Origin: Dictyobacter alpinus
GTDB lineage: Bacteria; Chloroflexota; Ktedonobacteria; Ktedonobacterales; Ktedonobacteraceae
NCBI RefSeq assembly: GCF_003967575.1
Contig: NZ_BIFT01000002.1
Coordinates: 1,178,001 to 1,242,000 of the forward strand
Direction of reading: 5' to 3'
Length of the DNA: 64,000 nt
In this document: one piece after another, positions 33,685 through 42,662 of the stretch
How positions within the stretch are numbered: the first letter of the stretch is position 1
How the letters are laid out: each line of letters opens with the position of its first letter
Notes under the pieces: model-generated
Databases searched by the model: none
Told to the model about the DNA's origin: nothing
Seen by the model: the letters and a program-made list of their open reading frames with translations, nothing else
Program-made: the position numbers and the translations under genes

Positions 33685-33771
33685 GAGACAGAAAGTTTTC
33701 AGGTGACAGACAATGTTGTTTCTCTTACGAGAGAAAAGTAGCAGCATTTTCAATGATTGAAAGGCAATTTT

Positions 33772-34680
33772 ATGAGTACCATCCCGAATACCCAGCGCAT
33801 AGCTTCTGCACCACCAGCAACACAAACGAGCAATAATTTGCAACAACGCCGAGGTAAGCAGTTGATCCGTATCAGTGTCATCTGGACCTATGTTGTGTTA
33901 GGAATTATTAGCCTGCTAATTTTATTGCCCTTTTTGTGGTTGGTCTCTTCTTCACTGAAAAATGAATTCCAGTATTATGCGATCCCCATCCAGTGGATTC
34001 CAAATCCGGTAATGTGGTCAAACTATGTGGATGTCTTTTTCCAGTATAACTTTGCCCACTATATCTTCAATAGCATCTGGCTGGCGGCCTTTGCGGTCGT
34101 AGCCACGACATTCTCATCGGCGATCGTCGCCTATGGCTTTGCCCGCTTCCACTTTCCTGGTCGCACCGCCCTGTTCATCGTTCTGCTAGCGACGATGATG
34201 ATTCCACAACAGATGTATACAATTCCGTTATACATCATCTTCAGAAATCTAGGCTGGGTCGACACATATCTGCCAATTATCGTGCCCCAATTGTTTGGCA
34301 GTGCTTTTAACATCTTTCTGTTCAGACAGTTTTTTATCAGTCTGCCCAAAGAAATTGACGAAGCCGCACGTATCGATGGCTGCGGTAGCTTCCGCATCTT
34401 ATGGAATATGATCCTCCCACAGTCCCGACCGGTCATTGTGGTAGTAGCCATTTTCACCTTCCTCAATAGCTGGCGCGACACCCTGGGTCCATTGATCTAC
34501 CTGAGTAGTGATTCCAATCGTACCGTCCCACTGGGTTTGCTCTTCTTCTCAAATCCGTTTAAGTCGGTCGATCCACAATTGATGGCGGCGACCCTCGTCG
34601 CCCTGGTCGTTCCTGTAATACTCTATGCCTTAGGACAACGCTATATTGATAGTGGCGTTGCCATTGCAGATGTAAAGTAG
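33772..34680 (+). CDS. ABC sugar transporter permease (MalG-like)
   Basis: 302 residues from ATG 33772 with GAAAGG at 33759-33764; the frame is open back to TTG 33757. Six membrane segments, beginning VVLGIISLLILLPFLWLVSSSLK. The EAA loop EIDEAARIDGCGSFRILWNMILPQSRPVI is canonical. The C-terminus SGVAIADVK (usual GxxxGAVKG-like end) is typical of MalG/LacG proteins. With the MalF-like protein it forms the translocation channel for the sugar delivered by the lipoprotein. Followed 104 bp later by the glycosidase gene, so uptake and breakdown appear coupled. Confidence 0.93.
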   Translation: MSTIPNTQRIASAPPATQTSNNLQQRRGKQLIRISVIWTYVVLGIISLLILLPFLWLVSSSLKNEFQYYAIPIQWIPNPVMWSNYVDVFFQYNFAHYIFNSIWLAAFAVVATTFSSAIVAYGFARFHFPGRTALFIVLLATMMIPQQMYTIPLYIIFRNLGWVDTYLPIIVPQLFGSAFNIFLFRQFFISLPKEIDEAARIDGCGSFRILWNMILPQSRPVIVVVAIFTFLNSWRDTLGPLIYLSSDSNRTVPLGLLFFSNPFKSVDPQLMAATLVALVVPVILYALGQRYIDSGVAIADVK

Positions 34681-34784
34681 TGCCCGATTTCTGGTGTAGG
34701 TAGGTTCCCACTATAATTGCTGGCAACCTGCTTACCCCCGGTGAAAAATAATCAAGATTGCTTACTCATCTAGAGAGAATTTGT

Positions 34785-37700
34785 ATGCCGCTAACAAACT
34801 TCGACAACAAACACAGTATCGTCTTTTCGGATCCTGCTTATCCAGAATGGTATTCACAATCGACCCTGTCCCCACTGCTGCCTGATCACGTACTCTTTGT
34901 GGATGCGGCAGCCCTGACAGACGCTTTAGAGGATTCCTGCGAGCTGTTTATTTCTTTCCACGGTCCTTATTTTCCTAAAGATGCCTGGCCCGCCCTGCTC
35001 GCATTCCTGGAGCGTGGCGGCAATATCGCTGTCTTTGGCGGCATGCCTTTTACCCGTCCTGTCCGCGCCGATGGCACCATTGAAGCCGAGCAGCAGGCCT
35101 ATACCCGACAACTATTTCTAGGACCTTTCTTTGAACTGAAGCCAACCACAACCGAGTTGCAGCTCGACATAGCCACCGAGGCCGCATTTATCTCGTCAGA
35201 GCACCTTCATCTGCAAACCCTGGCGACTGGCAATTACTGGTCATTCTATCCCAAATTAACCCAGGTATCAGATCAGCAAATCGACCTTGGCTCGGCAGGT
35301 CCATTTGATACCATCTTGACCCCTCTACTCTATGTGGATGAGGCCGAGGCAGCATATGGGAAAAACCACTTTGCCACTATTGCTTCATTGCTCGACCAGC
35401 AATCTGGACAATTTCGTGGCGGTCGCTGGCTGCTTTCTCCCTGGAAGCCTGCTGATATCAGGGATTGGCTGGCACTGGACACGACGATCCAAAAGCTCAT
35501 CCAATTAGCCACCCAGGGGTCAACCGTCCTGCAGGCACGCTCACTTGAAGCATGTTATCAACCTGGAGAGACGGCAACCATCGTCGTATCCGCCCGTTCA
35601 CAACAGACACACCACGTCACAGCCACCCTACACTCACCACAAGGCCAACTCTTACAAACATGGGAAACCCGGCTAGCCGCATCTACTTATCTACAGGAAA
35701 GCAGATTCTCCCTGCCAGAGCCTCTCCATGAAGCAGGTCTGTACCAAGTCAGAGCGTGCTTTGAAAACGAGCAAGGCATCCACTGGCAGGAAATCACTGG
35801 CTTCTGGTACTGGGATAAAAAGTTAGTTGAAGCCAGCGCACACCTGGGTCTGGAAGCGGGAAGAGATTATTTTTATCAGCAAGGTGCGCCATTTCCCCTC
35901 TACGGCACGACATATATGGACAGCAATAGCCAGCGTAAATTCCTGATCCAACCTGACGCGGCCCGCTGGAACAACGATTTCGCCCAGATGAAGACGGCAG
36001 GCGTCAACGTTATTCGTACCGGCATCTGGACTGCCTGGCGCGACCTGATGCCCATCCGAGGGCAAATAAACGCTTCAGCGTTGCGCGCCCTGGATGCGTT
36101 TGTCATGACTGCCTGCACCTATCAAATCCAGGTTATTTTCACCTTCTTCACTTTTTATCCACCGCTCTTTGATGGCGTGAATCCCTGGCTTGATCCGCGC
36201 TCATTGCAGGCACAGCAAGATTTTGTCTCGCTACTGGCTGGCCGCTATGCTGGTGTACAGCTGCTCTCATGGGACCTGATTAATGAGCCAAGCTTTGGAG
36301 CACCTGAGGCTATCTTCAGTGAACGCTCCGTTCCTAATTATGATCGTTTTGAGCTGACCGCCTTCCAGGACTGGCTGGCCGAACGCTATAGCATAGCAGA
36401 ACTTCAGCAACGCTGGCGACAAACGCCTGCCGATTTTGCCAGCTGGGACCAGGTTTCATTGCCGGTGGCGGAAGATTATGTGACAGATCCGCGCATAACC
36501 AATACCAGGAATATGCTCAAAGTCATGGACTATACCTTCTTCTCTCAGGATATGTTCACACGCTGGGCCAGCATAATCTATCAAGCAATCCGCGCCGCTG
36601 GTAGCACCACCCTGATTGGAGTAGGACAGGATGAGGCCCGCTCACGTATCTCACCACAATTTTATGCGCCAGCCATGGACTATAGCACGACTCATCCCTG
36701 GTGGAACTACGATGAGATGCTCTGCGATATGTTGTTGGATAAACACATTGCACGTCCCAATCTTATTCAGGAGATCGGCGTGATGCTGGTGCGTGATGTC
36801 GATATGCGGCCATTGCGCACTGAAGAAGAGTGCGCGGCCCTGTTAGAGCGCAAACTGATTACCGGACTCATCGCGCGTGGCGCTGGCCTGATTCAATGGC
36901 TCTGGCATACCAACGCCTACATGACCAGCGACAATGAAAACAGTATCGGCCTGGTACGCACCGATGGAAGCGCCAAACCAGAGTTACGCGTCTTCTATGA
37001 GATTGGACGCTTGATGCAAGAGCTTTCTGGCCAGATCATCGAACCCGAAAATGTACCGGAGACCTGGGTGATCATTCCCTATTCACAGTGGTTCTTGCGA
37101 CCTGCCCTGGGAGTAGAGGCGACCCAACAAGCAATCCGCATCCTTGGTTACGATCTGGATACTATTCCACAAATGGTCGGGGAGCATCAGCTTGCCACCC
37201 TGCTCGACCAGGCGCAGCAACCACAAACAATCATTCTTCCAGGACTGCAGTACCTTAGCACGCCAGCCTGGCAAGCCCTGCTCACCTTTGTCGAGCGTGG
37301 AGCCACCCTGCTCGTCAGCGGCGTCCTGGGACAAGACCAGCACAACCTGATCGCCAGCACCGAACTCGAAGATCCGGATAACCAGGAACGACCCACTATC
37401 AGCCCCGTTGCACGCTATGAGCAGTTACAAGGCCTGGACGGACAAAGCTATCAATTTGGCTATACTCATGACAAGATGGCCTATATCAAAAAAGCCCACA
37501 ACAGTGTCCGTAAGTACACCCGAGGACAAGGACGCATAGTATGGTCCGGCATCCCTATCGAGCAATCCCATCACACGGCCAGCACCCGCGCCGTCTACCA
37601 ACAGGCCCTGGGCATCGTCAGCCATAGCCAACAGCAAGACAGTCCCTATCTCATCGCCAGACAACCACTCAAAAACGGCACACTCATCCTGATCGTCTCA

Positions 37701-37832
37701 GAACACTCACAGGAAGGACACCTTAACCTGGATCCAGATCTGAAGGTTAGCATTGCCCCCAACCGGGCCGGAGCCATCCTCACCCGCAACGATGGCACCA
37801 CCACCAGCTACGGCGGCGTCCAGATCCTATAA
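34785..37832 (+). CDS. Large GH-A clan glycoside hydrolase (GH42/GH5-like beta-glycosidase)
   Basis: 1015 residues from ATG 34785 (AGAGAGAA at 34772-34779). Residues 1-250 look like a Rossmann-like/amidotransferase-type accessory domain (LALLAFLERGGNIAVFGG), residues 255-345 a beta-sandwich, then a TIM barrel: YGTTYMDSNSQRKFL, GVNVIRTGIWTAWRDLMPIRG, LISWDLINEPSF-type strand 4 with the acid/base Glu501, and LIQEIGV at strand 7 with the nucleophile Glu663. The last 270 residues repeat an amidotransferase-like fold (TIILPGLQYLS, GATLLVSGVLG), as in the trimerisation domain of GH42 beta-galactosidases. No signal peptide, so it acts in the cytoplasm on the imported oligosaccharide. The exact family and linkage need a search. 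Confidence 0.85.
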   Translation: MPLTNFDNKHSIVFSDPAYPEWYSQSTLSPLLPDHVLFVDAAALTDALEDSCELFISFHGPYFPKDAWPALLAFLERGGNIAVFGGMPFTRPVRADGTIEAEQQAYTRQLFLGPFFELKPTTTELQLDIATEAAFISSEHLHLQTLATGNYWSFYPKLTQVSDQQIDLGSAGPFDTILTPLLYVDEAEAAYGKNHFATIASLLDQQSGQFRGGRWLLSPWKPADIRDWLALDTTIQKLIQLATQGSTVLQARSLEACYQPGETATIVVSARSQQTHHVTATLHSPQGQLLQTWETRLAASTYLQESRFSLPEPLHEAGLYQVRACFENEQGIHWQEITGFWYWDKKLVEASAHLGLEAGRDYFYQQGAPFPLYGTTYMDSNSQRKFLIQPDAARWNNDFAQMKTAGVNVIRTGIWTAWRDLMPIRGQINASALRALDAFVMTACTYQIQVIFTFFTFYPPLFDGVNPWLDPRSLQAQQDFVSLLAGRYAGVQLLSWDLINEPSFGAPEAIFSERSVPNYDRFELTAFQDWLAERYSIAELQQRWRQTPADFASWDQVSLPVAEDYVTDPRITNTRNMLKVMDYTFFSQDMFTRWASIIYQAIRAAGSTTLIGVGQDEARSRISPQFYAPAMDYSTTHPWWNYDEMLCDMLLDKHIARPNLIQEIGVMLVRDVDMRPLRTEEECAALLERKLITGLIARGAGLIQWLWHTNAYMTSDNENSIGLVRTDGSAKPELRVFYEIGRLMQELSGQIIEPENVPETWVIIPYSQWFLRPALGVEATQQAIRILGYDLDTIPQMVGEHQLATLLDQAQQPQTIILPGLQYLSTPAWQALLTFVERGATLLVSGVLGQDQHNLIASTELEDPDNQERPTISPVARYEQLQGLDGQSYQFGYTHDKMAYIKKAHNSVRKYTRGQGRIVWSGIPIEQSHHTASTRAVYQQALGIVSHSQQQDSPYLIARQPLKNGTLILIVSEHSQEGHLNLDPDLKVSIAPNRAGAILTRNDGTTTSYGGVQIL

Positions 37833-37861
37833 AGATACGATCTACTACTATTTCACAGAAG

Positions 37862-37938
37862 GAATGGTATGGGTGTTTTGCGGGCTGTGCCCGCAAAACA
37901 CCCATACCATTCTCTATGCGAGCGCCGCAGGCGCGAGG
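37862..37938. repeat. 24-bp palindrome plus 21-bp module
   Basis: Stem 37862-37885 with 37889-37912 (loop TGT), then module GCGAGCGCCGCAGGCGCGAG (start 37918). The palindrome ends the glycosidase operon. The module matches those at 26409-26429 (reverse) and 41918-41938 in 18 or more of 21 bases. Confidence 0.8.
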
Positions 37939-38084
37939 AGGGACGACTTTTACATAGTCCCGGGCGAGGTATCAGCACTAAAGTTACAAACACAAAATTC
38001 TGTTATAATAAAAAAGCAGCATAAAAATATATAAAATTACCATATGCATTCATACTTCATCGAAACAAAGGAACCCATTTCGCT

Positions 38085-38489
38085 ATGCCAAACAAGCAAG
38101 ATATCAGCAACCGCGCAGATATAGCCACCATCGTGAGCGCATTCTACCAAAAAGCCATGCAAGATCCTGCCATCGGACCCTTCTTTACTGAAATCGCGGC
38201 CATCGACCTTGAGGAACATCTACCAGTTATGTATGATTTCTGGGAAAATCTGCTCTTTCAAACTGGCGGTTATCGTGGGGGTATGATGTATAAACACATT
38301 ATGCTCGATCGCCAGCAGCATCTGACCAAAGAACACTTTGCGCGCTGGCTGGAGCTATTTGAAGCCGAGGTCGATACCCATTTCACTGGTCCCATGGCCG
38401 AAGATATGAAGAAACGGGCGCGCTCAATCATTCCATCCATGCAACTCAAGATGCGCCCAACGATGCTACCACTAACCGAAAGACGCTAG
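38085..38489 (+). CDS. Truncated haemoglobin (group III-like)
   Basis: 134 residues from ATG 38085. The two-over-two globin fold is indicated by IATIVSAFYQKAMQDPAIGPFF (helix A/B), LEEHLPVMYDFWENLLFQTGGYRGGMMYKHIML (helices B-E with the long CD/E region and distal residues), HLTKEHFARWLELFEAEVDTHFTG (helix F with the proximal His, and G) and a helix H. The Tyr-Arg-Gly pattern and the Trp in HFARWL are typical of group III (trHbP). These proteins bind O2 or NO and are linked to redox or nitric-oxide handling. It has its own region, with TATAAT at 38004-38009 upstream. Followed by a hairpin and the convergent FIST gene. Confidence 0.88.
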   Translation: MPNKQDISNRADIATIVSAFYQKAMQDPAIGPFFTEIAAIDLEEHLPVMYDFWENLLFQTGGYRGGMMYKHIMLDRQQHLTKEHFARWLELFEAEVDTHFTGPMAEDMKKRARSIIPSMQLKMRPTMLPLTERR

Positions 38490-38538
38490 ACATCTTGTGC
38501 CAGTAACTATTCGGGACCTTGCGAGATCACATGCCCTC

Positions 38539-38620
38539 GCTCGGCTTCGCAGAGCAAAAAAATCTCGTGTCCGGGTAGAAAATTGTCAGCGCCGCCGCCA
38601 ATTTTCCACCCGGACACGAG
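38539..38620. terminator. Short GC hairpin plus 22-bp stem between convergent genes
   Basis: CTCGGCTTCGCAGAG (38539-38553), an A-rich spacer, then arms 38564-38585 and 38599-38620 pairing with one G-U. The first part is nearly the same as at 13781-13795. It serves the haemoglobin gene and the FIST gene. Confidence 0.8.
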
Positions 38621-38675
38621 AACAATGTGGTTGATGCCTGCGGCATCGACCAGTACGAAGTAGTTGCTTATGACA

Positions 38676-39842
38676 TTAATCAGGCAACAGGCAGACTACC
38701 GCGGTACAATTATGGAAACCGCTAAACTGCCCTTCGGCGCGCACAACCTGTCCATGCGTATTACAGCCAACATAGCGTGTAGGACCCAGCAAGTGTTGTA
38801 CAGAATCTAGCTCGGACTTGAATTCCTGACCCATTTTCAAGCGTGTGGCCACGCAATCGAAGAAGAGTGCCACGGCTGGTTGTTCACCGCCCATCTTCTG
38901 GAGCGCGGTCTTGGTAGCGCTTTCGGCTGCTTGTTTCGCCGACTGGATTGTGGCTCCCATGATGCAAATGGTAGAGCCAGTTGGCACATCAGCCGCACAC
39001 ACCACACTTCCATCAGGCTCGATAACCAGAGGCACACGCAACTTGTAGCCAATGCCCATATCGATGCCAACCAGATTGTGCAAAAAGAAAGAGATCGGCG
39101 CCGAAAGATCTAAAGCCTGTCCGGTCGCATGGGCATGAGCCTTAAATATCTCAACCGCTGGTTGGTCATCGACGCGAATGATGCGACTCCCATCCGACTC
39201 CGTTACATAGAAGGGCTGGCTATTTGGAGTCCAGCCATGGTTAGAACCAAGTCCTAAGGGCTTTTTCGAGCAGATCTCCAGGGCCACCGCGGCATCCTTG
39301 ATCACCTCAGTACCATAAAAGACAGGTGTATACTGAAATTGAGCGTTATCACCGGCTCCTCCGCCCACAAATTGATAGGTTCCTTGTGTGAGCAGGGTAA
39401 GTTCTTCGATCAAGTTATCGGTATGACCAGCCATGGCGTCTGCTAACAGTATCGCGGTATGAAAAGGATATTCTTCCTCAAGTTCCTGACCACGAAAGCC
39501 TGCCGCCAGATGTTCCGCGGCGTCCGCTACATCTGATCGTATCGACTGCCCGAGCGTAGCGGTAAACTGCATCGTTGGAGAGCTAAGCGCCAGGGCACAG
39601 GCCAATCCTTCTCCTTGTTCAGCAGAAGTGAACTCACCAGCCGAGGAGCATCCCACCAGGAGTTGGGGATGACAGGTCTGATTGAGCGCAGCCAGTAGCG
39701 CGCTATGATCATAATGAGGCGAAGCAAAAAGCAACACCACTTCAGGAGAATCCGGCAAGGAGGAGAGTATTTGTTGGCCCAGGTCAACGCCCCCTTGATG
39801 GCTTTCGGTTAGCTTTGTCGATACAATTGCTGTTTGAGTCAT
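38676..39842 (-). CDS. FIST domain sensory protein
   Basis: 388 residues from ATG 39842, overlapping the upstream gene by 4 bp (ATGA). FIST_N (about residues 20-220): VVLLFASPHYDHSALLAALNQTCHPQLLVGCSSAGEFTSAEQGEGLACALALSS and FVGGGAGDNAQFQYTPVFYGTEVIKDAAVALEI. FIST_C (about 225-380): ESDGSRIIRVDDQPAVEIF, GYKLRVPLVIEPDGSVVCAADVPTGSTICIMGA and ALFFDCVATRLKMG, VGCNTHGQVVRAEG. FIST domains are thought to bind small ligands such as amino acids and to signal to kinases or chemotaxis proteins. The protein has no output domain of its own; translational coupling to a GAF-like protein makes them a likely sensor pair. Ligand and output are unknown. Confidence 0.88.
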   Translation of the reverse strand: MTQTAIVSTKLTESHQGGVDLGQQILSSLPDSPEVVLLFASPHYDHSALLAALNQTCHPQLLVGCSSAGEFTSAEQGEGLACALALSSPTMQFTATLGQSIRSDVADAAEHLAAGFRGQELEEEYPFHTAILLADAMAGHTDNLIEELTLLTQGTYQFVGGGAGDNAQFQYTPVFYGTEVIKDAAVALEICSKKPLGLGSNHGWTPNSQPFYVTESDGSRIIRVDDQPAVEIFKAHAHATGQALDLSAPISFFLHNLVGIDMGIGYKLRVPLVIEPDGSVVCAADVPTGSTICIMGATIQSAKQAAESATKTALQKMGGEQPAVALFFDCVATRLKMGQEFKSELDSVQHLLGPTRYVGCNTHGQVVRAEGQFSGFHNCTAVVCLLPD

Positions 39843-40642
39843 CTTACATCCCTCTTTCCACTATGTGCAATTTCTTGCCCAACGCATTGTAATCGTGCCA
39901 CCTGCTCAAACTCGAGCTCTAGCTCACCGCGCACACGTCCTTCCGCCTGCTGACGCGTCAGATTATAGTGACGGCTAGCGAACAACACACGTTTAACATA
40001 CACTTTTTCCATCTCCGCCCGTTGCCAGGCCAAAGCTGGCATGGTACGCAATTTGATACATGATAGGGAATAGAAGTCACTTTGACTAAAAGCGAGGTTT
40101 AATAGCAAGGCATAGTCATGCACCACTTGCCAGCTAAAAGGATGCTTGAAGAACCCCGGCTGTGTACTGGAAACCATCAAAACGCCCGCCAGGTAATTAC
40201 CACGCATAATCGGTTCAGCACAGGAACTTTGCTCATACAGATCTATATCGATAGGCCGATATTGTTGTCCATCAAGCGTGTCCCAGCGTTGCATGCGTTG
40301 CAATTCAGCGGCCCAACCGCCTAAATGTGTCCTGCCCCAGTAAACAGGATATTGAGCATTCATTGGCCAGGGAGGAGTTCCGTATAACGAGGTTTCATAG
40401 AGGCTATGGACACCATCCCCATGATCAGGCCCAACCTTTGCATAGCGAATAGCGATCCCTTGCTTACGCTCATCGAAATGGACAAGCATATATTCAAAAA
40501 TCGCTTGCGCAATTTGCCATTGTCGATTCTCATCTTCGACATTCGCCAAAAGCTCAAATACTCGCTTATAAAGATCTTTCTGAATAGCAATCCCAAGAAA
40601 AGGACATACTTCTTTATTTTTAGTCACAGGCTTCTTCGCCAT
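39839..40642 (-). CDS. GAF-like sensory protein coupled to FIST
   Basis: 267 residues from ATG 40642, with AGGAG directly before the start. Residues 1-100 are alpha-helical and polar; residues 100-225 contain the stretch PIMRGNYLAGVLMVSSTQPGFF, a helix VVHDYALLLNLAFSQSDFY and then IKLRTMPALAWQRAE, matching in order the sensory part of the HTH regulator at 17458-18585. It has no HTH; the C-terminal 60 residues form a charged helix (RQQAEGRVRGELELEFEQVAR), probably a coiled coil. It starts the operon with the FIST gene and is likely its signalling partner. A GAF fold is inferred from pattern only, not from catalytic residues. Confidence 0.55.
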   Translation of the reverse strand: MAKKPVTKNKEVCPFLGIAIQKDLYKRVFELLANVEDENRQWQIAQAIFEYMLVHFDERKQGIAIRYAKVGPDHGDGVHSLYETSLYGTPPWPMNAQYPVYWGRTHLGGWAAELQRMQRWDTLDGQQYRPIDIDLYEQSSCAEPIMRGNYLAGVLMVSSTQPGFFKHPFSWQVVHDYALLLNLAFSQSDFYSLSCIKLRTMPALAWQRAEMEKVYVKRVLFASRHYNLTRQQAEGRVRGELELEFEQVARLQCVGQEIAHSGKRDVR

Positions 40643-40711
40643 CTCCTATCAGCAAGAATATGTTCCATTTATGAACTATACCATATTACTGTCTGAATGT
40701 CGAAAGATACA

Positions 40712-41737
40712 CTAATTAAATATGCGCTTCAACCATGCATCTACCTCATCAGAAGCCATTTCATGCACCAGATTTACGCGTGAGGCCAGAGATTCATGTA
40801 AAACAGGATACATATTAGCAGGCTCCCATTGAAAGGTCATGAATTTTTTCTCGATCATCAGAAATGGTATGCCATCCAGTTTTGGCAGATCATAGAAGCT
40901 AGCTGATCCAGCGAAAAAAAGGCCGCCAGGATAGTTAAAGCCAAACCGCTGATAGTCATAAGATCCCCGGGCACTAAGATAATCCTCTTTCGTGAGTTGA
41001 TAGTTCTGCGCATAGCGGACAGCCTCGGGTTCGGTAGGCTCAGCATCCAGGTAGCCTGGACCCGTATGTTGGAGAATGGTGTCCTGAAGAAGCGCATAGC
41101 AATGATACATCACATCTTGTACACCAACCAGACATACGAGAAAACCACGTTTATTGAGTTGATCGAGAACCACAAGTTCCTGATCATCCAATAGCGATAA
41201 CGTCCGCCTCAAATAAAAGGGGATTTCATCAGTATCAGCTAATTCATGCATCACATCCAGCAGATCCTTGCGACGCTGCCAGTACATACGCGCCTCTTTA
41301 TCACGGCACAGCATCGTCATAGCCGCTGGTATGGTGAGAGGTAGGGCCGCATGGGCACGCATAGCCTCCGGGAAATGCAAAAACATTTCGTGGGCACTCA
41401 AATGCTCCTTCATACGCACATAATCTTTCAAACAACACAGTTGGCGGACCAGTAAATCTAACGTCCCATTCACAACGATTGATAGATCCCCTCCCATCTC
41501 GACCAGGCCACCACAAATCATCGCCAGCATTCCCGCACGAAAACTGTCGGAAGCAGTAAGAAGAGGGGCAAGATCATGTAAAACAGCATCTTTATCAGAA
41601 ACCGACCGAATAGAATAGAGAAAAGATTGTACTTCTTCTCTAGCAAATACCTGCTTTCCAGCCTGTAATTCAGCCAGCTCACTCGGTTGTTGTAAGAATG
41701 TCATAAATGTAGGTCTACTATACATAAATACGCTCAT
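40712..41737 (-). CDS. Unrecognised 341-residue protein
   Basis: ATG 41737 to 40712, upstream of the GAF-like/FIST pair on the same strand (69 bp gap). I do not recognise the family. The N-terminal half (residues 20-170) is mostly helical and the segment MLAMICGGLVEMGGDLSIVVNGTLDLLVRQL is hydrophobic but interrupted, so probably soluble. Residues 180-260 have LLDDQELVVLDQLNKRGFLVCLVGVQDVMYHCYALLQDTILQH with several cysteines. The C-terminal part YDYQRFGFNYPGGLFFAGSASFYDLPKLDGIPFLMIEKKFMTFQWEP is beta-rich. No signal peptide. Position suggests a link with the sensor pair; this is the only clue to its role. Confidence 0.7.
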   Translation of the reverse strand: MSVFMYSRPTFMTFLQQPSELAELQAGKQVFAREEVQSFLYSIRSVSDKDAVLHDLAPLLTASDSFRAGMLAMICGGLVEMGGDLSIVVNGTLDLLVRQLCCLKDYVRMKEHLSAHEMFLHFPEAMRAHAALPLTIPAAMTMLCRDKEARMYWQRRKDLLDVMHELADTDEIPFYLRRTLSLLDDQELVVLDQLNKRGFLVCLVGVQDVMYHCYALLQDTILQHTGPGYLDAEPTEPEAVRYAQNYQLTKEDYLSARGSYDYQRFGFNYPGGLFFAGSASFYDLPKLDGIPFLMIEKKFMTFQWEPANMYPVLHESLASRVNLVHEMASDEVDAWLKRIFN

Positions 41738-41855
41738 TTCTAATCAGTACTTGATCTCAGTGTGAAGTCATATACAGAGATATAGAATATACTATCTAAG
41801 TTTTTTTGTGAAGAGTATCTATCTAACACCATATGCAAGTTTTCACATACCCACT

Positions 41856-41975
41856 CTTTTGAGGAGGAACATGGCGAGGCGGTCGCGACCGCCTCGCCAT
41901 GTTCCTCCTCAAAAGAAGCGAGAGCCATAGGCGCGAGGTGTGAGGGATAAAAATTGCACATGGCATTATTTATTA
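41856..41975 (-). repeat. Composite repeat: 60-bp perfect palindrome, 21-bp module, conserved arm
   Basis: Perfect palindrome 41856-41915 (30-bp arms), 2-base gap, module at 41918-41938, then a stretch matching the reverse complement of 26376-26408. The same order and sequence as the element at 26376-26491 in the other orientation; the palindromes also agree in their cores. The 41738-42300 gap holds nothing else apart from the promoter of the small gene at 42301. Confidence 0.75.
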
Positions 41976-42300
41976 ATTTTCCTTTATTTACGCGACGATA
42001 CCTTGATACCATGCATACATAGCACCTATTTTGGGAAGAGGGACTGGTCAGGAGGTGGGATTATCGCACGCTACGTAGAGAAACACTTTCAGCCTTAAAG
42101 GTTACGTATTGTACCACTTTGGCTTGTATTTCCGTATTAATTAATAGAGACTGTGATCTTTCTCTTAAAGGTTAACTAATTGATGGCTTAAAAAGTTATA
42201 TATTAACCTTTTTACCACTTCGCATAAAATTATGCGAGGGGATACAAGAGGGATTCGGTTTACTCATTTTTGTAAAATAGAAGAAAAAGGTGAAGATAAC

Positions 42301-42540
42301 ATGGCAAAATCCACACTTCCATTCAATGACACAACTGATACAGATCCACAGGAGCAGTATTTCCGTGTGACCGATCAGATTCCTGAAGAGGTCTGGTACT
42401 GGGCTGCACTGGGCTCAATTATCGCTTCCGCGGTTCTGTTCATCACTAATAAGAGAGATTGGAGCATCTTTGTGGGTCAGTGGCCACCAGCATTCTTGCT
42501 GTTCGGTCTCTTCCACAAATTGCTGCGACCTTCAAAGTAG
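42301..42540 (+). CDS. Small membrane protein, 79 residues
   Basis: ATG 42301, with AAGGTGAAG just upstream, to stop 42540. The product has an acidic polar N-terminus (about 30 residues), then two hydrophobic segments: YWAALGSIIASAVLFIT (about residues 34-50) and FVGQWPPAFLLFGLFHKLL (about 58-76), separated by NKRDWSI. It looks like a two-helix hairpin protein with both ends on one side. The hairpin terminator at 42581-42621 and the upstream spacing support a genuine gene. I know no function; small two-helix proteins of this kind often modulate transporters or respond to stress. Confidence 0.75.
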   Translation: MAKSTLPFNDTTDTDPQEQYFRVTDQIPEEVWYWAALGSIIASAVLFITNKRDWSIFVGQWPPAFLLFGLFHKLLRPSK

Positions 42541-42580
42541 TACGCTACTACAGCAGTACTGTTTAAAACTCAACACACAC

Positions 42581-42621
42581 AAAGAGACGTTCCAGGTTTT
42601 CAGGACCTGGAACGTCTCTTT
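42581..42621. terminator. 17-bp bidirectional terminator
   Basis: AAAGAGACGTTCCAGGT (42581-42597) pairs exactly with ACCTGGAACGTCTCTTT (42605-42621), loop of 7. It lies between the small membrane protein and the convergent DsbA-like gene. Confidence 0.88.
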
Positions 42622-42662
42622 ACTTATCTTGAGCCAGTTACTCTATTCTTTGCCAGTAACTT

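Noticed and set aside
37753..38034. Plus-strand ORF across the palindrome at 37862
   Set aside because: Overlaps the end of the glycosidase in another frame and runs through the hairpin and module.
41740..42012. Minus-strand ORF of 90 codons
   Set aside because: It runs through the 60-bp perfect palindrome and the repeat module; no domain or ribosome site.
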